The notes below the pieces were generated by a model. That model saw only the letters and a list, made by a program, of their open reading frames with translations. It did not search any database and had not been told where the DNA came from. A stretch of 64,000 nucleotides of DNA from an uncultured Acidobacteriia bacterium (GTDB lineage: Bacteria; Acidobacteriota; Terriglobia; Bryobacterales; Bryobacteraceae): assembly GCA_903881085.1 (NCBI GenBank), contig CAIRSA010000019.1:1-64000 (forward strand). Direction: 5' to 3'. Both the position numbers and the translations under genes were made by a program. Shown here one piece after another: positions 17,610-26,271 of the stretch (the stretch's first letter is position 1; every line of letters begins with the position of its first letter).

Positions 17610-18662
17610 ATGACCAGTAACACCTCTCGACGCCAGATTCTGAAATCCGTTGGCGCTGCGGCGATCACCGCGCCCTTCATTCACGGGGCTAATAAGTCCG
17701 ATTCCGCAAAGCTGCGCCTGGGCGCCGGAGCCTATCAATACGAAGCAACGCACGACTGGGGAGAACTGCCCGCGTCGATCAAGTACGGTAATACCCACGG
17801 CATTGTCGAAGATTCGCACGGCCGTTTCTATGTCTTCCACACCGTTCACAAAACCAGCGTGAAGCCCGATGCGATGGTGGTGTTCGATGCCAAGGGCAAG
17901 TTCGTCACCAGTTGGGGCAGCGAATTCGCCGGTGGCGCGCATGGCCTGCACATTCAGAAAGAGGGCGGCACGGAATATCTGTATCTGTGCGACACCAAGC
18001 GCTCCGTGGTTGTGAAGACCACGCTCGACGGAAAAGTTCTGCTGACGCTCGGCTACCCCAAGGAATCGGAAAAGTACAAACAGGATAAAGACGGCAAAGC
18101 GCTGGTGAAGTACACGCCGACGAATCTTGCCGTGGCCTCGAACGGAGATATCTTCGTGGGCGACGGCTACGGTTCTTCGTACATCAACAAGTACAGCAAA
18201 GACGGCAAGTTCATCAAGACCTTTGGCGGCGGCAAGAACAAAGAGGCGGGCTCGACAAACTCTCCGCACGGCATCTTCATCGATGCGCGCAGCGGCACGG
18301 AAGAGCTTGTGGTCGCGGACCGCTCCAACAATCGCCTGCAATACTTCTCGCTCGATGGCGCGCATCTGCGCTTTGTCACGGAAGACATGGCGCTGCCCTG
18401 CCATTTCTCATTGCGCAAGGACCTGATGCTGATCCCCGACCTGGGCGCGCGCGTGCTGGTGCTCGATAAGAACAACAAGCTGGTGGCCAACTTGGGAGAC
18501 GATTCGAAATCGGAATGGCGCAAGACGCGCGTCATGGATCGCGACAAGTTTACCGCGGGGAAATTCGTTGCGCCGCACGGGGCGTGCTTCGATCACAAGG
18601 GGAATATCTTCGTTTCCGAATGGGTGGAAGTCGGCCGGATCACCAAGTTGCGCAAAGTCTAG
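17610..18662 (+). CDS. Tat-exported NHL-repeat beta-propeller protein
   Basis: 350 residues from the ATG at 17610, chosen because it places a clear Tat signal at the N-terminus (SRRQILKSVGAAAITAPFIHG). NHL-type blades follow, for example TNLAVASNGDIFVGDGYGSS, TNSPHGIFIDARSG and VAPHGACFDHKGNIFVSEW, ending with VGRITKLRKV. The protein resembles peptidyl-alpha-hydroxyglycine lyase-like propellers but no metal site can be assigned with confidence. It starts 13 bp after the sulfatase stop and belongs to the same operon. A folded, Tat-exported propeller next to a Tat-exported sulfatase suggests joint action on one substrate, which is inference. Confidence 0.78.
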   Translation: MTSNTSRRQILKSVGAAAITAPFIHGANKSDSAKLRLGAGAYQYEATHDWGELPASIKYGNTHGIVEDSHGRFYVFHTVHKTSVKPDAMVVFDAKGKFVTSWGSEFAGGAHGLHIQKEGGTEYLYLCDTKRSVVVKTTLDGKVLLTLGYPKESEKYKQDKDGKALVKYTPTNLAVASNGDIFVGDGYGSSYINKYSKDGKFIKTFGGGKNKEAGSTNSPHGIFIDARSGTEELVVADRSNNRLQYFSLDGAHLRFVTEDMALPCHFSLRKDLMLIPDLGARVLVLDKNNKLVANLGDDSKSEWRKTRVMDRDKFTAGKFVAPHGACFDHKGNIFVSEWVEVGRITKLRKV

Positions 18663-18750
18663 GCCAATGAATTTACAGAAGTAGCCCCACGGATCTCGAC
18701 CCGCAATGGGTTTTCCGGGATAATAGAAAGATCAGTCAGTCAGGCTCAAC

Positions 18751-20601
18751 ATGAATCCAATGAACTTTATTCGCCACGCGGGCGCAGCAATACTTTTTTG
18801 CTCAGTTGTGGCACACGCGCAAATTAAGCCCCTTTACACGATCACCGCATTCGCAGGCAACGGCACCAGCGGCTTTGCAGGTGACAGCGGCGCCGCTACC
18901 AGTGCCACGCTGGGAGGGCCGTACAGCGTCGCGGTGGATTCTACCGGGAATGTCTACATCGCGGACCAGTTCAACTACCGCATTCGAAAAGTTTCCAATG
19001 GAACAATCACAACGGTGGCAGGCAACGGAACCGTTGGCTTCGCTGGCGACGCCGCCGCCGCTACCAGTGCTCAGATCAGCAGCGCACTCGGAATCGCACT
19101 CGATGCTTCGGGCAATCTCTTTATTGCCGACACCAACAACAATGTCGTACGCAAGGTGACCACCAGCGGAACCATCTCCACGGTGGTTGGCAGCAATACC
19201 GCACCTAGTCCCTATGGCGGCGATGGGTCTGCTGCGACGGCCGGATATATCTTCCACCCCTCGGCGTTGGCTTTCGATTCGTTCGGCAACTACTATATTG
19301 CCGATACCGGTAATGCCCGAATTCGTAAAGTCACCAAAGATGGCAACCTCTACACGCTGGCAGGTACCAGCATCTCCGGCTACAATACAGACGGGCCTGA
19401 TGCCACACTAATCGAGGTCAACAATCCTCAGGCGCTTGCCACGGACTCGCTCGGCAATGTCTATGTAGCTGACACCAACAATCATCGCATCCGCATGATC
19501 AGACCTTCCGGCGCGATCTCAACGATCGCAGGGACTGGGACCGCCGGATTTTCAGGCGATGGCGGCCCTGCCAAACTGGCCCGCATCAATAATCCGAAGG
19601 GCGTTGCGGTTGACGCTGCGGGCAACGTCTACATCTCCGACACGTTCAACAACCGCATCCGCATGGTCACGCTGGATGGCAACATTGTGACCATCGCCGG
19701 CAGCGGCGCTCCTGGAAATTCCGGAGATGACGGCCCGGCATTACAGGCGCAATTCAAGTTCCCTACTGGCATCGCAGTCGATTCCGCCAGAAGCATTTAT
19801 GTGACGGACAACCAGAACAATCGCGTGCGTAAGCTGACCTACGTTGCGCAGCCTCCTTCTGTTTCCGCGGGCGGTGTGATCAGCGCCAGCGCGTTCGGCG
19901 CGTTTTCGACGATTGCCCCTGGCACGTGGATTGAGATCTTTGGTAAGAACCTGGCCATCAATGCGCGCGGCTGGTCCGATGCCGATTTCAAGGGCGTGAA
20001 TGCGCCGACTTCGCTCGATGGCACCAAAGTCACCATCGGCGGCCAGGCGGCTTTTATCGACTACATCAGCGCAGGCCAGGTCAATGCGCAAGTGGCATCG
20101 AACACACCGACCGGCGCGCAGTCCCTGGTTGTGACAACGGCCGATGGCGTCAGCGCTTCCTACCCCGTGACGGTGGCCGCCACTCAGCCTGGTGTTCTTG
20201 CTCCCGCGGCGTTCAAGATTGGCGGTAAGCAGTACGCAGCGGCAGTGTTCCCCGATGGCATCACCTTCGTTTTGCCCACTGGTTTAATTCCCGGCGTGCC
20301 GTCCCGTCCGGCTCGCGCGGGCGAGACGATCATCTTCTACGGTGTCGGCTTCGGCGGCGTGACGCCGAACATCCCGGCTGGTCAGACCGTACAGCAGAAC
20401 AATAGCCTGACCTCGCCAGTGCAGTTCACGATCAATGGCGCGCCTGCTACGGCGACGTTTGCCGGTCTCGCTTCAAACGCTGTTGGGCTGTATCAGTTCA
20501 ACGTGATTGTGCCCGCCGGCGCAGCGAATGCCGCGGCTCCGTTGTCGTTGACACTGGGCGGAGCGGCCACTCCGCAGTCACTGTTCATCGCAACGCAGTA
20601 G
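18751..20601 (+). CDS. Secreted NHL-repeat protein with Solibacter-type C-terminal domain (TIGR03437-like)
   Basis: 616 residues. A signal peptide covers about 1-24 (ending SVVAHA). Residues about 30-365 hold about six NHL blades with the phrases GIALDASGNLFIADTNNN, ALATDSLGNVYVADTNNH and GVAVDAAGNVYISDTFNN, plus AGNGTSGFAGD-type loops. Residues about 380-616 form the Soli C-terminal domain: GVISASAFGAFSTIAPG, IEIFGKNLA, IFYGVGFGGVTP and a closing strand GLYQFNVIVPAGA. The same domain occurs on the cyclophilin at 39985-41370. The domain is a lineage marker of Solibacter relatives; its role may be binding or surface retention, but this is not known to me. The gene stands alone, 88 bp after the previous stop. 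Confidence 0.88.
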   Translation: MNPMNFIRHAGAAILFCSVVAHAQIKPLYTITAFAGNGTSGFAGDSGAATSATLGGPYSVAVDSTGNVYIADQFNYRIRKVSNGTITTVAGNGTVGFAGDAAAATSAQISSALGIALDASGNLFIADTNNNVVRKVTTSGTISTVVGSNTAPSPYGGDGSAATAGYIFHPSALAFDSFGNYYIADTGNARIRKVTKDGNLYTLAGTSISGYNTDGPDATLIEVNNPQALATDSLGNVYVADTNNHRIRMIRPSGAISTIAGTGTAGFSGDGGPAKLARINNPKGVAVDAAGNVYISDTFNNRIRMVTLDGNIVTIAGSGAPGNSGDDGPALQAQFKFPTGIAVDSARSIYVTDNQNNRVRKLTYVAQPPSVSAGGVISASAFGAFSTIAPGTWIEIFGKNLAINARGWSDADFKGVNAPTSLDGTKVTIGGQAAFIDYISAGQVNAQVASNTPTGAQSLVVTTADGVSASYPVTVAATQPGVLAPAAFKIGGKQYAAAVFPDGITFVLPTGLIPGVPSRPARAGETIIFYGVGFGGVTPNIPAGQTVQQNNSLTSPVQFTINGAPATATFAGLASNAVGLYQFNVIVPAGAANAAAPLSLTLGGAATPQSLFIATQ

Positions 20602-20633
20602 CCGAACGCTCAGCGCCACCCTCTGGAATGTAA

Positions 20634-20669
20634 TATAATAGCCGAATCCGCCTGGATCCCCCAGGCGGA
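20634..20669 (+). promoter_or_regulatory. Possible -10 box and 5'-end stem-loop before the TonB receptor gene
   Basis: TATAAT occurs at 20634-20639. No convincing -35 box precedes it. Eight bases later, 20647-20655 (TCCGCCTGG) pairs perfectly with 20661-20669 (CCAGGCGGA) around a 5-base loop. The stem would sit at the very start of a transcript from this -10 box, about 30 bp before the receptor start at 20699. It is not followed by a T run, so it is more likely an mRNA-stabilising leader hairpin than a terminator. Confidence 0.4.
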
Positions 20670-20698
20670 AGCGGGGAAAATTTTTCAGAGGTGAAAGA

Positions 20699-23600
20699 AT
20701 GAGTTTTAAGAGCAGATTCTTAGTAGGAATCGCTTTCGTTGTGTTTGCGAATCTAGGTTTGCAGGCGCAGTCAATTTCGGGAACAATCACGGGAATTGTT
20801 ACCGACCCTTCCAGCGCAGCGGTGACCAATGCACCCATGAAGCTGCGCGATATGCAATCCGGATCTGTCCGCGATACGGTAACTAACCATGAAGGGTATT
20901 ACACGTTTGCATCGGTAGCTCCCGGCGAATACGAAATCATAGTATCGTCCCCTGGTTTTGAAGGCTACAACAAGAAGAGCATCGTCCTCCGCGGCGGCGA
21001 TAAGCTGAACGTGAATATCGGCCTGAAGGTCGGTAATACTTCCAACACAGTCGTTGTTACCGGCGACGTAGATCTGGTACAGCCGGTCGATTCCGGCGAA
21101 AAGGCCGATCGCCTCACGTCGAAAGAACTCGACAACTTCATTCAGCTTGGCGCCAACGCCGCTGAATTCATCAAGATCATGCCTGGCTTCGGTATCAGCA
21201 ACGGCACGTCCAACTCAGCCAACTTCAATGGCCAAACCATGGGCATCAACGGTAATGGCGGCGGCGGCAATCAGAGCCCGCTGAACGGTGCCTATTCCTA
21301 TAACGGCCTGCCGAACAACTCGCTCGACATCACCGCGGATGGCGCACACGTTTCCGATCCCGGATGCAACTGCGCAACGCCGGTGAATCCGAACTCCGCG
21401 ATGATCTCCGAATTGAAGATCACCATGTCGAACTTTAACGCAGAGAGCCAGAAAGGCCCTGGCGTTGTCAGTTCAGTAGCCAAGGGCGGCGGCCAGGAGT
21501 TCCATGGCAGCGCTTACGCACCAATCCGCAACTCGGCCATGAATGCGAATGACTGGCTGGCAAATTACAGCCGCATCGCCAAGCCTGAGACGGCAAACTT
21601 CTCGCCAGGCTTTACCTTGGGCGGCCCGGTTTTCCTGCCGTTCACCAAGTGGAATCGCAAACGCGACAAACTGTTCTTCCACACCGGCTTTCAGTATTTC
21701 TATCAGAAGCAGGACACGGGACTGCTGCGCACCACCGTTCCCACGATGGGCATGCGCACCGGCAACTTCTCTCCGGCAGAGTTGGCGAAGGAAGGTGCGC
21801 TGACCTTCTCCGGCGCTGCTCCGCAGCAATTGAATGCCAAGGCCCTGGCGTTGTATCCGGGTGGCATCATCCCTCCTTCGGCCATCAACAAGAGCACGCA
21901 GGCGCTCATGAACATCTATGCAGTTCCTAACGCTGATCCCAATTCTAACGGCGGCTTCAACTGGGTGGACGACATTAAGTTCCAACAGAACATGATCCAG
22001 TCCATGTCGCGCGCTGATTACAACGTCAGCGACAACACCAAGGTGTGGGTACGCTACAACCTGCAGAAGGAAAAGCAACTGTTCCCAATCGGATTGTGGA
22101 GCGGCGCCACCAACCAGCAGCCGAACCCGACCCCGATCGAAGGCAAGAACATTTCGCAGTCTGTTTCCGCATCCATGACGCATGTGTTCAGCCCCTCCAT
22201 GACCAATGAATTCGTATTCGGCTATACGTTCATCGGCTTCCCGAACGTGCCGCAGGATCCGAGCAAGGTTGATCGCAACGTGGTTGGCTACGCGATGAAA
22301 GGCCTGTTCAAGAACGGCGTACCGACGATTCCGAACGTAAATAACTCAGGCGAACTTTCGCGCCTGTTCAACTATGGCGGTTATGAAGTAGGCGGCGCAC
22401 GCGGCCTGTACGCAGACAAGTATATGCCCAGCTTCAGCGACAGCGTAACCAAGATCTGGTCCAAGCACACCTTTAAGGCCGGCATCTTCTGGGAACACAT
22501 CCGCAACTCGCAGCCTGCCAACGCTGACACCAACGGCACGCTCAGCTTCAGCACCGGCAATACCAACACCTTGGGCAACCCCGTGGCCGACATGTTGACC
22601 GGTATTTTGAACGGATACAGCGAAACATCGTTCAACCGCGTCAACGATATCTCCTATGAAACCTTTGAAGGCTTCGTGCAGGATTCGTGGAAAGTGAACA
22701 GCAAGCTGACGCTGGAACTCGGCGTTCGCATTACGCACTTCACGCCGTGGACAGACAATCTGGGCTTCGGCTTCTCGATCTTCGATTATTCGAAGTACAA
22801 ATCCTCCTGCGTCCCGACCGATTATTGCGGCTTCCTCTGGAACAAGCGTGATCCTTCGGTTCCCATGGGCGGCTTCCCAACTCCGAAGCCCTTCTGGCAA
22901 CCACGTGTGGGCATGGCCTATGCATTGACCCCGAAGACCGTGATTCGTGGCGGCTGGGGCCGCTACTACTACCACTCTGGCCAGTTCACTACCGGTTTGA
23001 ACGTTTCCTCCGGCATGCAAACCGCATCGCTGAGCAACAATCAGGGCCCGGGCAACACTCCGCTGAATGTCAGCCAGTTGGACTCGATCACTCCAACCGT
23101 GGGTGCGCTATCCATTGGCGGGGTCGACTCCAAGAATGACCGCGATCCCGTTACCGACAGCTACAGCTTCACGATTAACCGCGTGGTTCCGTGGTCTGGC
23201 TTAATCGAACTTTCCTACGTTGGCAATCAGACGCGAGATCTGCTCAACCAGAGCGGCTACGGCAGCGACGTGAATATGATCCAACCGGGCACCATGCTTG
23301 CATCCAAGCTGAACGGTCTGGATCCAAACGCGCAGAACGTAAACAACTACCGTCCGCTGCAAGGCTTCGCTGGCGTTTCATTGGCGACGAACAACCTGTA
23401 CGCGAACTACAATTCGCTGCAGGCCACTTATCGCCGGTCCAAGGGCGGCGCGGTGATCAACACCAATTACACCTATGGCAAAGGCATGGGGGTTGTGAGC
23501 TCGACCCTCGATTCGTTCAACCTGAACAACAACTACGGTGTACAGTCGTTCAACCGCAAGCACATCTTCAACGCGGCGTATTCCTACCAGTTCAAGAGCT

Positions 23601-24163
23601 TCACGAAAAACAAACTGGCGGGTGGTTTGGTCAACGCTTGGCAGATCTCGGGTATCACTCAGCTACAGAGCGGCGTTAACCTGACCGGTCAGCGCGGACA
23701 GAACTTCGGCATGGCGTTGAACAGCTTCAAGGTCCCGGGTACCACCCAAAACGTCAGCAACGTTTCGCTGCTGGGTACGCCGAACATCACGTTGATGCCC
23801 ACGCTGACCTGCGATCCTTCGCAGAATCTGGCAGAGCATCAGTTCATCAATCCCAATTGCTACAGCTTCCCCAAGACCATCGGACAGAATGGCCCGACCA
23901 TTCAGCCGGTTCTCTACGGCCCCGCTTTCTTCAACTCCGATCTGGCTGTCTTCAAGAACTTCAAGATGTCGGAGAAGAAGTCCATCCAGCTCCGCGTAAA
24001 TGGCTACAACTTCCTGAACCATCCGTTGTGGTCGTTTAACGGTAACAATCTGAACCTCGGCTTTAGCGGTACAACCGGTTTGCTCAACACTCCTTTGTTT
24101 GGTACGGTAACTACTAAGCAGGGACACCGGATCATGTCCGTTGACGCCCGCTTCTACTTCTAA
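20699..24163 (+). CDS. TonB-dependent receptor, Oar-like, with carboxypeptidase regulatory-like N-terminal domain
   Basis: 1154 residues. After a signal peptide (to about residue 25, LGLQAQ) comes a carboxypeptidase-regulatory-like domain (SISGTITGIVTDPSSAAVTN to about 110, with EGYYTFASVAPGEYEI). A plug-like domain (about 115-300) and a long beta-barrel with many aromatic strands follow, ending in an aromatic terminal residue (DARFYF). This is the architecture of acidobacterial and myxobacterial Oar-like outer-membrane proteins. It would sit in the outer membrane and import or secrete a large substrate. Its stop codon is immediately followed by the TPR gene (24163/24164), so it opens a four-gene unit with a TPR protein, a multihaem cytochrome and a CRTAC1-like protein. 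Substrate unknown. Confidence 0.92.
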   Translation: MSFKSRFLVGIAFVVFANLGLQAQSISGTITGIVTDPSSAAVTNAPMKLRDMQSGSVRDTVTNHEGYYTFASVAPGEYEIIVSSPGFEGYNKKSIVLRGGDKLNVNIGLKVGNTSNTVVVTGDVDLVQPVDSGEKADRLTSKELDNFIQLGANAAEFIKIMPGFGISNGTSNSANFNGQTMGINGNGGGGNQSPLNGAYSYNGLPNNSLDITADGAHVSDPGCNCATPVNPNSAMISELKITMSNFNAESQKGPGVVSSVAKGGGQEFHGSAYAPIRNSAMNANDWLANYSRIAKPETANFSPGFTLGGPVFLPFTKWNRKRDKLFFHTGFQYFYQKQDTGLLRTTVPTMGMRTGNFSPAELAKEGALTFSGAAPQQLNAKALALYPGGIIPPSAINKSTQALMNIYAVPNADPNSNGGFNWVDDIKFQQNMIQSMSRADYNVSDNTKVWVRYNLQKEKQLFPIGLWSGATNQQPNPTPIEGKNISQSVSASMTHVFSPSMTNEFVFGYTFIGFPNVPQDPSKVDRNVVGYAMKGLFKNGVPTIPNVNNSGELSRLFNYGGYEVGGARGLYADKYMPSFSDSVTKIWSKHTFKAGIFWEHIRNSQPANADTNGTLSFSTGNTNTLGNPVADMLTGILNGYSETSFNRVNDISYETFEGFVQDSWKVNSKLTLELGVRITHFTPWTDNLGFGFSIFDYSKYKSSCVPTDYCGFLWNKRDPSVPMGGFPTPKPFWQPRVGMAYALTPKTVIRGGWGRYYYHSGQFTTGLNVSSGMQTASLSNNQGPGNTPLNVSQLDSITPTVGALSIGGVDSKNDRDPVTDSYSFTINRVVPWSGLIELSYVGNQTRDLLNQSGYGSDVNMIQPGTMLASKLNGLDPNAQNVNNYRPLQGFAGVSLATNNLYANYNSLQATYRRSKGGAVINTNYTYGKGMGVVSSTLDSFNLNNNYGVQSFNRKHIFNAAYSYQFKSFTKNKLAGGLVNAWQISGITQLQSGVNLTGQRGQNFGMALNSFKVPGTTQNVSNVSLLGTPNITLMPTLTCDPSQNLAEHQFINPNCYSFPKTIGQNGPTIQPVLYGPAFFNSDLAVFKNFKMSEKKSIQLRVNGYNFLNHPLWSFNGNNLNLGFSGTTGLLNTPLFGTVTTKQGHRIMSVDARFYF

Positions 24164-25267
24164 ATGAAGCATCTCGCCATTTCGTTTCTCGCCTGCGCGG
24201 CAATGTTCGCGCAGGCGGGGGCGGATGAAGCGGTTTTGAAACAGGCGATCGGAATGCACCAGGGCGGTGACATTCCGGGCGCAATCAAAGCATACGAAAA
24301 GTACCTGGCCGCGCATCCGGATTCGTTGATTGCTCAATCGAATCTAGGCGCGGCCTTTTCGCGTCTGGGGCGGTTTCAGGACGCGATTGTTCATTATCGC
24401 GCCGCGCTAAAGCTGCAGCCTGCCAACACCGGCGTTGAATTGAATCTCGGCCTGGCTTATTACAAAACCAACCAGAAAGATAAAGCCGCGACATCGTTTG
24501 CCAAAGTGCATAAGGCCGCGCCGGCTGAGATGCAGCCGACTCTCTTGCTTGCCGATTGCTGGCTGTCGATGGGGCGCAATAAGGACGTGGTCGCACTGCT
24601 TTCGCCGATGAACTCCGAAGACCTCGCGATCGCTTACCTGCTGGGTACTGCGCTAATTCGCGATGAGCAAGTGGCGAAGGGGCAGCCCATCATCGACCGC
24701 ATATTGCGTAATGGTGATTCTGCCGAAGCACGCTTGTTGATGGGTACGGCGAAACTCGCGGCGCGTGAATTCCCGGACGCGCTGGCGGATTTGAAGAAGG
24801 CCGTAGAGCTGAATCCGAATCTGCCCGATGCCTACGGATTTTACGGACAGGCACTGGTGGGAGCGGGTGATCCGGTGGGTGCTACCGACGCTTTCAAAAA
24901 GGCGCTGGCCGCGAATCCGAATGACTTCAATGCGAACTTTCAACTGGCGCTGCTTCTCAAAGACGAAGCCAAGTTCGAGGAAGCGCGCGCGCTGCTGAAG
25001 CAGGCTTTGCAGGTGCGGCCTGGCGATTTGGGGTCGCGGTACAATTTGGCCGTGATCGATCTGGCGACGGAGAAGGCCGAGGCTGCGCGCCGCGAATTGG
25101 AGCTGATTGTGAAAGAGGCTCCTACGTACACGAGCGCCCACGTTACTTTGGCTACGGTTTATTACCGGTTGAAGCGTAAGGCTGATGGGGATCGCGAGCG
25201 GGCCATTGTGCAGAAGTTGAATGCGGAGGCACAGGCGAAGCAGCAGCAGGGCGTGAACGTGAAATGA
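24164..25267 (+). CDS. Secreted TPR-repeat protein
   Basis: 367 residues with a signal peptide (MKHLAISFLACAAMFAQAG). The remainder is a chain of about eight to nine tetratricopeptide repeats with the usual alternation, for example PGAIKAYEKYLAAHPDSLIA, AIVHYRAALKLQPANT and LPDAYGFYGQALVGAGDPVG. It is all-helical with no catalytic motif, and probably a periplasmic scaffold. It begins at the base after the receptor stop, and its own stop overlaps the cytochrome start (ATGA at 25264-25267). Such close packing implies that the receptor, the TPR protein and the two genes after it are made together. The TPR protein may link the outer-membrane receptor to the periplasmic redox proteins; this is inference. 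Confidence 0.85.
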   Translation: MKHLAISFLACAAMFAQAGADEAVLKQAIGMHQGGDIPGAIKAYEKYLAAHPDSLIAQSNLGAAFSRLGRFQDAIVHYRAALKLQPANTGVELNLGLAYYKTNQKDKAATSFAKVHKAAPAEMQPTLLLADCWLSMGRNKDVVALLSPMNSEDLAIAYLLGTALIRDEQVAKGQPIIDRILRNGDSAEARLLMGTAKLAAREFPDALADLKKAVELNPNLPDAYGFYGQALVGAGDPVGATDAFKKALAANPNDFNANFQLALLLKDEAKFEEARALLKQALQVRPGDLGSRYNLAVIDLATEKAEAARRELELIVKEAPTYTSAHVTLATVYYRLKRKADGDRERAIVQKLNAEAQAKQQQGVNVK

Positions 25268-26271
25268 GGATGGATGTGCACCGGCCCATTGTTAATCGGC
25301 CTTTCCCGGACGGAGTTAGCTGTTTGGGGCGATTGCCAATCGCCCGCAGAGTACCACTCTGCCCCACATCGATCCTACTCATCGCCATTTCGGCCATTCA
25401 TGCCGCTCCGCAGGACTGCGCGCCGTGCCACAAAGCGCAAACCGCCGCGTTCGATCAAGCAGGCATGACCGCTGCGCTCTCGCCAGCCAAAGACAGCAGC
25501 GTGCTTCGCAAGCATCCCTTGCTTACAAAGACGCTGGACCAATACCGATACGAGATCAGAGCAGCGGAATATACGGTCACCGATGGCAAAGAGACACTGC
25601 GCATCCCGCTGGCCTGGGCCTTCGGAAAAGGCACTACCGGACAAACCTATCTGTTCGAGCGTGAAGGCCGCTGGTATGAAAGCCGCGTCAGCTACTACGC
25701 CCCGCTCGATGGTCTGGATCTCACCATCGGATTCCAAAACACGAAGCCAGCTAATTTGCTTGAGGCTGCAGGCCGGCTTACTTCTCCCAAGGAGGCCGCG
25801 CAGTGCTTCAGTTGCCACATGACGCAGAAAGTCGCCGGCGTGCAGTGCGAGCGCTGTCACGGTGATTTCGGCGCACATCCCAACATGAAAAAACTGGGCA
25901 AGCTCAGCACCGCGCAGATGTCCGACTTCTGCGGCGAGTGCCACCGTACGTGGGAACAGATCGCCGCCAACGGCCCGCGCGGCATCCTCAATGTACGCTT
26001 TCAGCCCTATCGCCTGGCCAGCAGCAAATGCTACGACGCCAACGACCGCCGCATCAGCTGCACCACCTGCCACGATCCGCACCGCACGGTGGAAACCAAG
26101 CCCGCGTTCTACGACGCGAAATGCCGAGCCTGCCATGTGAAAGGCTGCAAGGTCGCGAAGAAAGATTGCACCACCTGCCACATGCCTCAGCTCGATCTGC
26201 CCGGCTCGCATCGCACATTCGCCGACCATTGGATTAGAGTGGTTAAGAAGGATGCCCCCTATCCCGATTAA
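25264..26271 (+). CDS. Seven-haem c-type cytochrome
   Basis: 335 residues with seven CxxCH motifs at Cys52, 181, 195, 223, 266, 287 and 302. One haem lies near the N-terminus. The next 125 residues carry no haem (beta-rich, with [20 protein letters not shown]), and six haems crowd the last 160 residues. This layout resembles cytochrome c554/nitrite-reductase-like multihaem modules, but no catalytic Lys or Tyr motif can be assigned. The first 45 residues are odd. A tandem palindrome of an intergenic repeat family (25326-25370) lies inside the coding region, so the N-terminus before the hydrophobic stretch [16 protein letters not shown] may be repeat-derived. No standard start codon was seen closer to that stretch. 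The gene overlaps the previous one by 4 bp and the next by 20 bp. Confidence 0.85.
   Translation: MRMDVHRPIVNRPFPDGVSCLGRLPIARRVPLCPTSILLIAISAIHAAPQDCAPCHKAQTAAFDQAGMTAALSPAKDSSVLRKHPLLTKTLDQYRYEIRAAEYTVTDGKETLRIPLAWAFGKGTTGQTYLFEREGRWYESRVSYYAPLDGLDLTIGFQNTKPANLLEAAGRLTSPKEAAQCFSCHMTQKVAGVQCERCHGDFGAHPNMKKLGKLSTAQMSDFCGECHRTWEQIAANGPRGILNVRFQPYRLASSKCYDANDRRISCTTCHDPHRTVETKPAFYDAKCRACHVKGCKVAKKDCTTCHMPQLDLPGSHRTFADHWIRVVKKDAPYPD
25326..25370. repeat. Tandem palindrome repeat inside the cytochrome gene (copy A)
   Basis: Two adjacent hairpins are present. The first is GGGCGATT/AATCGCCC (25327-25334 and 25338-25345). The second is GCAGAGT/ACTCTGC (25346-25352 and 25356-25362). They are followed by CCCACATC. 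The same layout, with different first-arm bases but the same 3-base loops and the same tail, occurs at 31833-31876. This copy is read in frame through the start of the seven-haem cytochrome. Confidence 0.7.

Noticed and set aside
17376..18404. 342-codon antisense frame across the sulfatase end and the second propeller gene
   Set aside because: No domain is visible and both sense genes are well supported, so it is a shadow of codon bias.
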